Part shown: positions 61,201-64,000 of the stretch, in pieces
Numbering within the stretch: the stretch's first letter is position 1
Layout of the letters: each line of letters opens with the position of its first letter
Assembly: GCA_037957365.1 (NCBI GenBank)
Contig: JARHVA010001472.1
Span: 3,305,501-3,369,500, forward strand
Source of the DNA: Torreya grandis
Lineage: Eukaryota; Streptophyta; Pinopsida; Cupressales; Taxaceae
Direction of reading: 5' to 3'
Length of the DNA stretch: 64,000 nucleotides
Notes under the pieces: generated by a model
Seen by the model: only the letters and a program-made list of their open reading frames with translations
What the model was told of the DNA's origin: nothing
Database searches by the model: none
Translations under genes and position numbers: made by a program

Positions 61201-63275
61201 CTGTGCCACCATTGATCTTCTTCAAAGTTATGAATTTGCTTTTATCTCCTATCATGTGCCTCGAACATCCACTATCAATGAACCATGACTTTTCTTCATT
61301 TCTTGTATGAAAAGTTGTCTGTACCAACATAGATTTTTCAGGTTGTTTCTTCTGCCACGAACTTGTCTAAACTTTTTTCTTGATGAATGGAGCCTTGAAA
61401 CTCTGGGCTTTCTTGATTGACTCAAACACACTTCTATAGTACCATGCTATGTGTCTTAAGTTTTTTCACTTGTAATATATTATGGCCTCTTCATTAAAGC
61501 ATGATAGAGGAGCAAAAGAGTTATGGCTTCTGCTTGATTTTACATGACTTTTCTTCTCCTTATTTCTAAAATTGTTAGCCCTTTTTCGACATTCTATTTT
61601 CTTAAGACCATATCCATTATAATAAAAATAGTAATCATAAAAATAAGACCTATTTGTGTATTTCTAACTTGATTACTTTTTGTAGCTTTGTTCCCTCTAG
61701 CCTTCTTTGTTTGAGATGTCCTATGTATTCTTAACTTCTTTCATTTCTATTTTTTTTGTAAGAACTTCAACATAGCTCTTTCTTTTTTTCTTATCTGTGA
61801 AAGTAATGGCCTCCCTTTTCTCTTTTTCAAATCCAATAACATGTTTTATCTGACATTGATCTTTGATTTTTCTAATATCTTATTCAACATATTAGTGTTA
61901 TTCTCAAATTTTGAATCATTGACTTCTATATAGTTGATTACTTTATTTGTTTTTTCAAGATCTACTTTTAAAGAAGTAATTTTAATAACATGCATTTCAC
62001 ATTCTTTACTTACTATTTTCAATTGTGCCATTAGATCTTATTTATTCTTCTTGGCTTCTTTAAAGTGTGCTTGTAGATCTTCAATTATTTTCTTTGACTT
62101 CTTTTCATTTTTATCGATTTGGAGCTTTAATCTTCGATTTTTTTTTTCAAGAGCTTTTAACTTTTCTAAGGCATAAACGAGTTCTTCTAGATTCACTTCG
62201 GCTTCATCATATTATTCTTCTTGATCATCTGTACTTTTGCTTACGAAGGCATCTTTATGTATAGCCATGAATAGAATCTCTTTTTCTTCTGAATCACTGA
62301 CTCCACTATCTTTGACTGAGCTAGGATCTTTAGAATACAAACTCTTCTTCTTGAATCCCTTGAATTTTTTTTTGAAATTTTTTTTATATGTAGACTTTGC
62401 TTTTTCATTGTCACCATTACCCTTATTTGGGCACTTAGTTGTAAAATATCCAATCTTTCTATAATTAAAACATTTGAAAGGTAATTTTTCTTGATATTTA
62501 CCTGTGCCTTTTTTTAAAGTTGTGAATGAATAGAGCTCTGTTGTCATCTTCATCATCACTAGAACTGTCACTTGATTCTTGAATCTTAGTCTTCTCTTTT
62601 TTTATGTCTTGAAAGCAACTTCTCTCTTTGAGGGTTTCTTTTGTTCAATCACATCTCATATGTCGTAAGAATACCATGTAGCTCATCCATCTTTAGCTTA
62701 GCTAAATTTTTCATCTCTTCAATTGCTGAAACTTTTGCATCATATCTCAATGGTAGAGATCTCAAAACTTTTTGAACCATAATTGATTCTTCTAACTTTT
62801 CTCCAAGACCTTGAATCTGATTAACTATTTGATCAATCTGCAAAAGATAACTTGCTATATTTTCTTTCTCTTCCATTTTCAAACTCTCAAACTATCTTTT
62901 AAAAGTCTGAAGCTTGGCTTGCTAAACCTTTCCATCACCTTTGTAAATATTTTTAAGTTTTACCCAAGTTTCATGAGCAGATTTAAATTGCATAACTTTA
63001 ATAAATTTTGATTCACATAAATCATATAAAATATCATTTAAAACTTTAGCATTATTTTCACTTGCCTTCTTTTCTGACAGAGTAGTTACAAGTGTCTGTG
63101 GCTCTTCATATTTCTCTACCACTACTTGCCATATGTCAAATCCAAGGGCCATCAAATAAGTCTTCATCCTTATGCTTCAAAAAACATAATTTGTTCCATC
63201 AAACAAAGGTGCCTTATTTGTAAAAAAACCTTCATGTGATCCAACCATCGTGCTTTTTCGATCTACCTTCAACAT
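58270..63275 (-). pseudogene. Copia gag-pol polyprotein, broken
   Basis: Reading starts at ATG 63275 or 63248 (MVGSHEGFF). Gag: 63248-62649, with LFDGTNY and a UBN2-type helical domain, one frame with stops. Zinc knuckle near 62480: CFNYRKIGYFTTKC, where the second Cys and the His are both changed to Tyr. Protease near 61290: SWFIDSGCSRHM, catalytic DSG kept. Integrase about 60900-59900: WHRRMGH, CEPC and LCGPM visible, heavily interrupted. RT: 59389-59177 with KALYGLKQAPKAWY and YVDDIIFGG, then after a frameshift 59154-58573 with GELSFFLGLQI. RNase H about 58740-58290, with KKSTSG and YIAVILC near its start and DNTSVINIL downstream. Frame changes occur near 62600, 61400 and 59170. Confidence 0.9.
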
Positions 63276-63280
63276 GTAAC

Positions 63281-63294
63281 TGCTCTGATACCAA
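63281..63294 (-). other. Primer-binding site of the copia element
   Basis: Minus strand TTGGTATCAGAGCA one base after the LTR, the standard initiator-tRNA-Met complement. Confidence 0.95.
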
Positions 63295-63295
63295 T

Positions 63296-64000
63296 TGTTA
63301 ACCACGTGATATATACTAAGAGGGAGGTGAATCAATATATTATATATCTTATTTCTTAATCAAATTCTTTTTATTTAACCACTTAACCACACATTCAAGA
63401 TATGCAATAAAATTGAAACAATAATATGCACCACATAAGAAAGAGAGAGACACCGGATTTTTATGTGGAAACCCAAAGTGAAAAAAATCATGGAAAACGA
63501 TCTCAAGTATATGAATGAGCACCAAATCAAATTATAAAGTTCACAAGCACCAACTTGCAAGAACACCAACCCCTTTGCCAAGCACCAACATAACTATTTG
63601 TGAGCATCAACCCCTCTTGTGTATAAAACACACCTATCTCTCAATGTTGCTTACTCAACAAATGATAGAACTCTACAATATCTCTTATTTTTCTCTCTTT
63701 AAAAAAAAATACAAACCATGCACTCTCTTGCATATTACAAATGGCTTCTCAAGCCTTTATTTATAGCTTTCCAAATGACCTTTGGCATTCACCCTTTGTG
63801 ACCCTTCAATCCTCATGAAAAATGATGCCAAACTTGTATGACCCTTCATATCCTTGCATTTGAAAAGTCATATGGTGACCGTTCATAAGCAAATGCATCA
63901 TTTCCTCTTTTGTCTTTATTTTGGTGACTTTTCATATTTCTCAAAGTGTCCCTTCATTAAAAAATGTGCCATACCCTCTTTTGTCTTCACATGGTGACTC
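63296..64000 (-). repeat. 5' LTR of the copia element, cut by the window
   Basis: Begins TGTTAACCACGTG. Matches 57134-57790 up to the last base shown; about 460 bp should lie beyond the window. Confidence 0.92.

Larger units (their letters stand above)
57134..64000 (-). mobile_element. Ty1/copia element, runs past the window end
   Basis: Minus-strand element with both LTRs (57134-58250 complete; 63296-64000 cut by the window), polypurine tract and methionine-type primer site. Domains on the minus strand are in copia order: gag, zinc knuckle, protease, integrase, RT, RNase H. Many stops and frameshifts make it inactive. The left flank ends ATCCC, so that pentamer is the predicted target duplication; its partner lies outside the window. 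Confidence 0.95.

Noticed and set aside
1..64000. CRISPR arrays, prokaryotic operons, ribosome-binding sites
   Set aside because: All regular repeats seen are tandem repeats without unique spacers, and genes have introns and plant retroelement context.

Overview
The window is nuclear DNA of a land plant with a large, TE-rich genome, most likely a gymnosperm. The evidence is many old, broken retroelements, CpG loss outside one short interval, nested insertions, a degenerate caulimovirid insertion, and intron-bearing pseudogenes whose stop codons mostly look like C-to-T decay of Gln or Arg codons. The lineage is inferred, not proven. No intact protein-coding gene, tRNA or rRNA was found, and the signals are eukaryotic throughout.

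Layout. At 1-600 there is a ~20-bp minisatellite, then a block of nested palindromes. At 743-3870 (+) lies a decayed, intron-containing gene with features of an RNase-H-like (DDE) transposase. A ~550-bp tandem array with an expanded TG/CG microsatellite occupies 4138-6083. A complete but pol-deleted Ty3/gypsy element (minus strand, 5-bp target duplication CCTCT, both LTRs) fills 7150-19411; it keeps a long gag, has lost protease and almost all of pol, and carries an internal 2.4-kb tandem duplication. A second decayed multi-exon gene of unknown family lies at 21153-24492 (-), followed by a second palindrome block at 24645-24860. The two decayed genes converge and the palindrome blocks sit outside them in inverted orientation, so 505-24860 may be one old DNA transposon (about 12 kb) into which the gypsy element jumped.

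From 24.9 to 28.1 kb the DNA is AT-rich, with a 152-bp hairpin and a 27-bp tandem repeat. From 28.2 to 40.9 kb, two copies of a repeat (R) bracket several insertions: a strange 1.6-kb mosaic of short G/C-run and CTATATAGAG modules (28439-30042), a non-autonomous copia-like LTR element with a coiled-coil ORF (30189-35545), and an endogenous caulimovirid fragment (35590-37740). A decayed ORF of unknown family follows at 39500-40195.

From 40.9 to 48.2 kb there are non-autonomous copia-like LTR units with a triplicated primer-binding site; one LTR is interrupted by a ~1-kb foreign LTR fragment flanked by 169-bp direct repeats. A gypsy protease fragment lies at 52440-53863. A CpG-rich, apparently low-copy interval (56140-56780) is followed by a short open coding fragment, which is cut off by a Ty1/copia element (57134 to beyond the window end; gag, protease, integrase, RT and RNase H all present but mutated).

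Functionally, nothing here looks like a working pathway. The interest is in the structure of the mobile elements, possible unclassified transposon genes, and sequences that do not resemble a standard repeat class.
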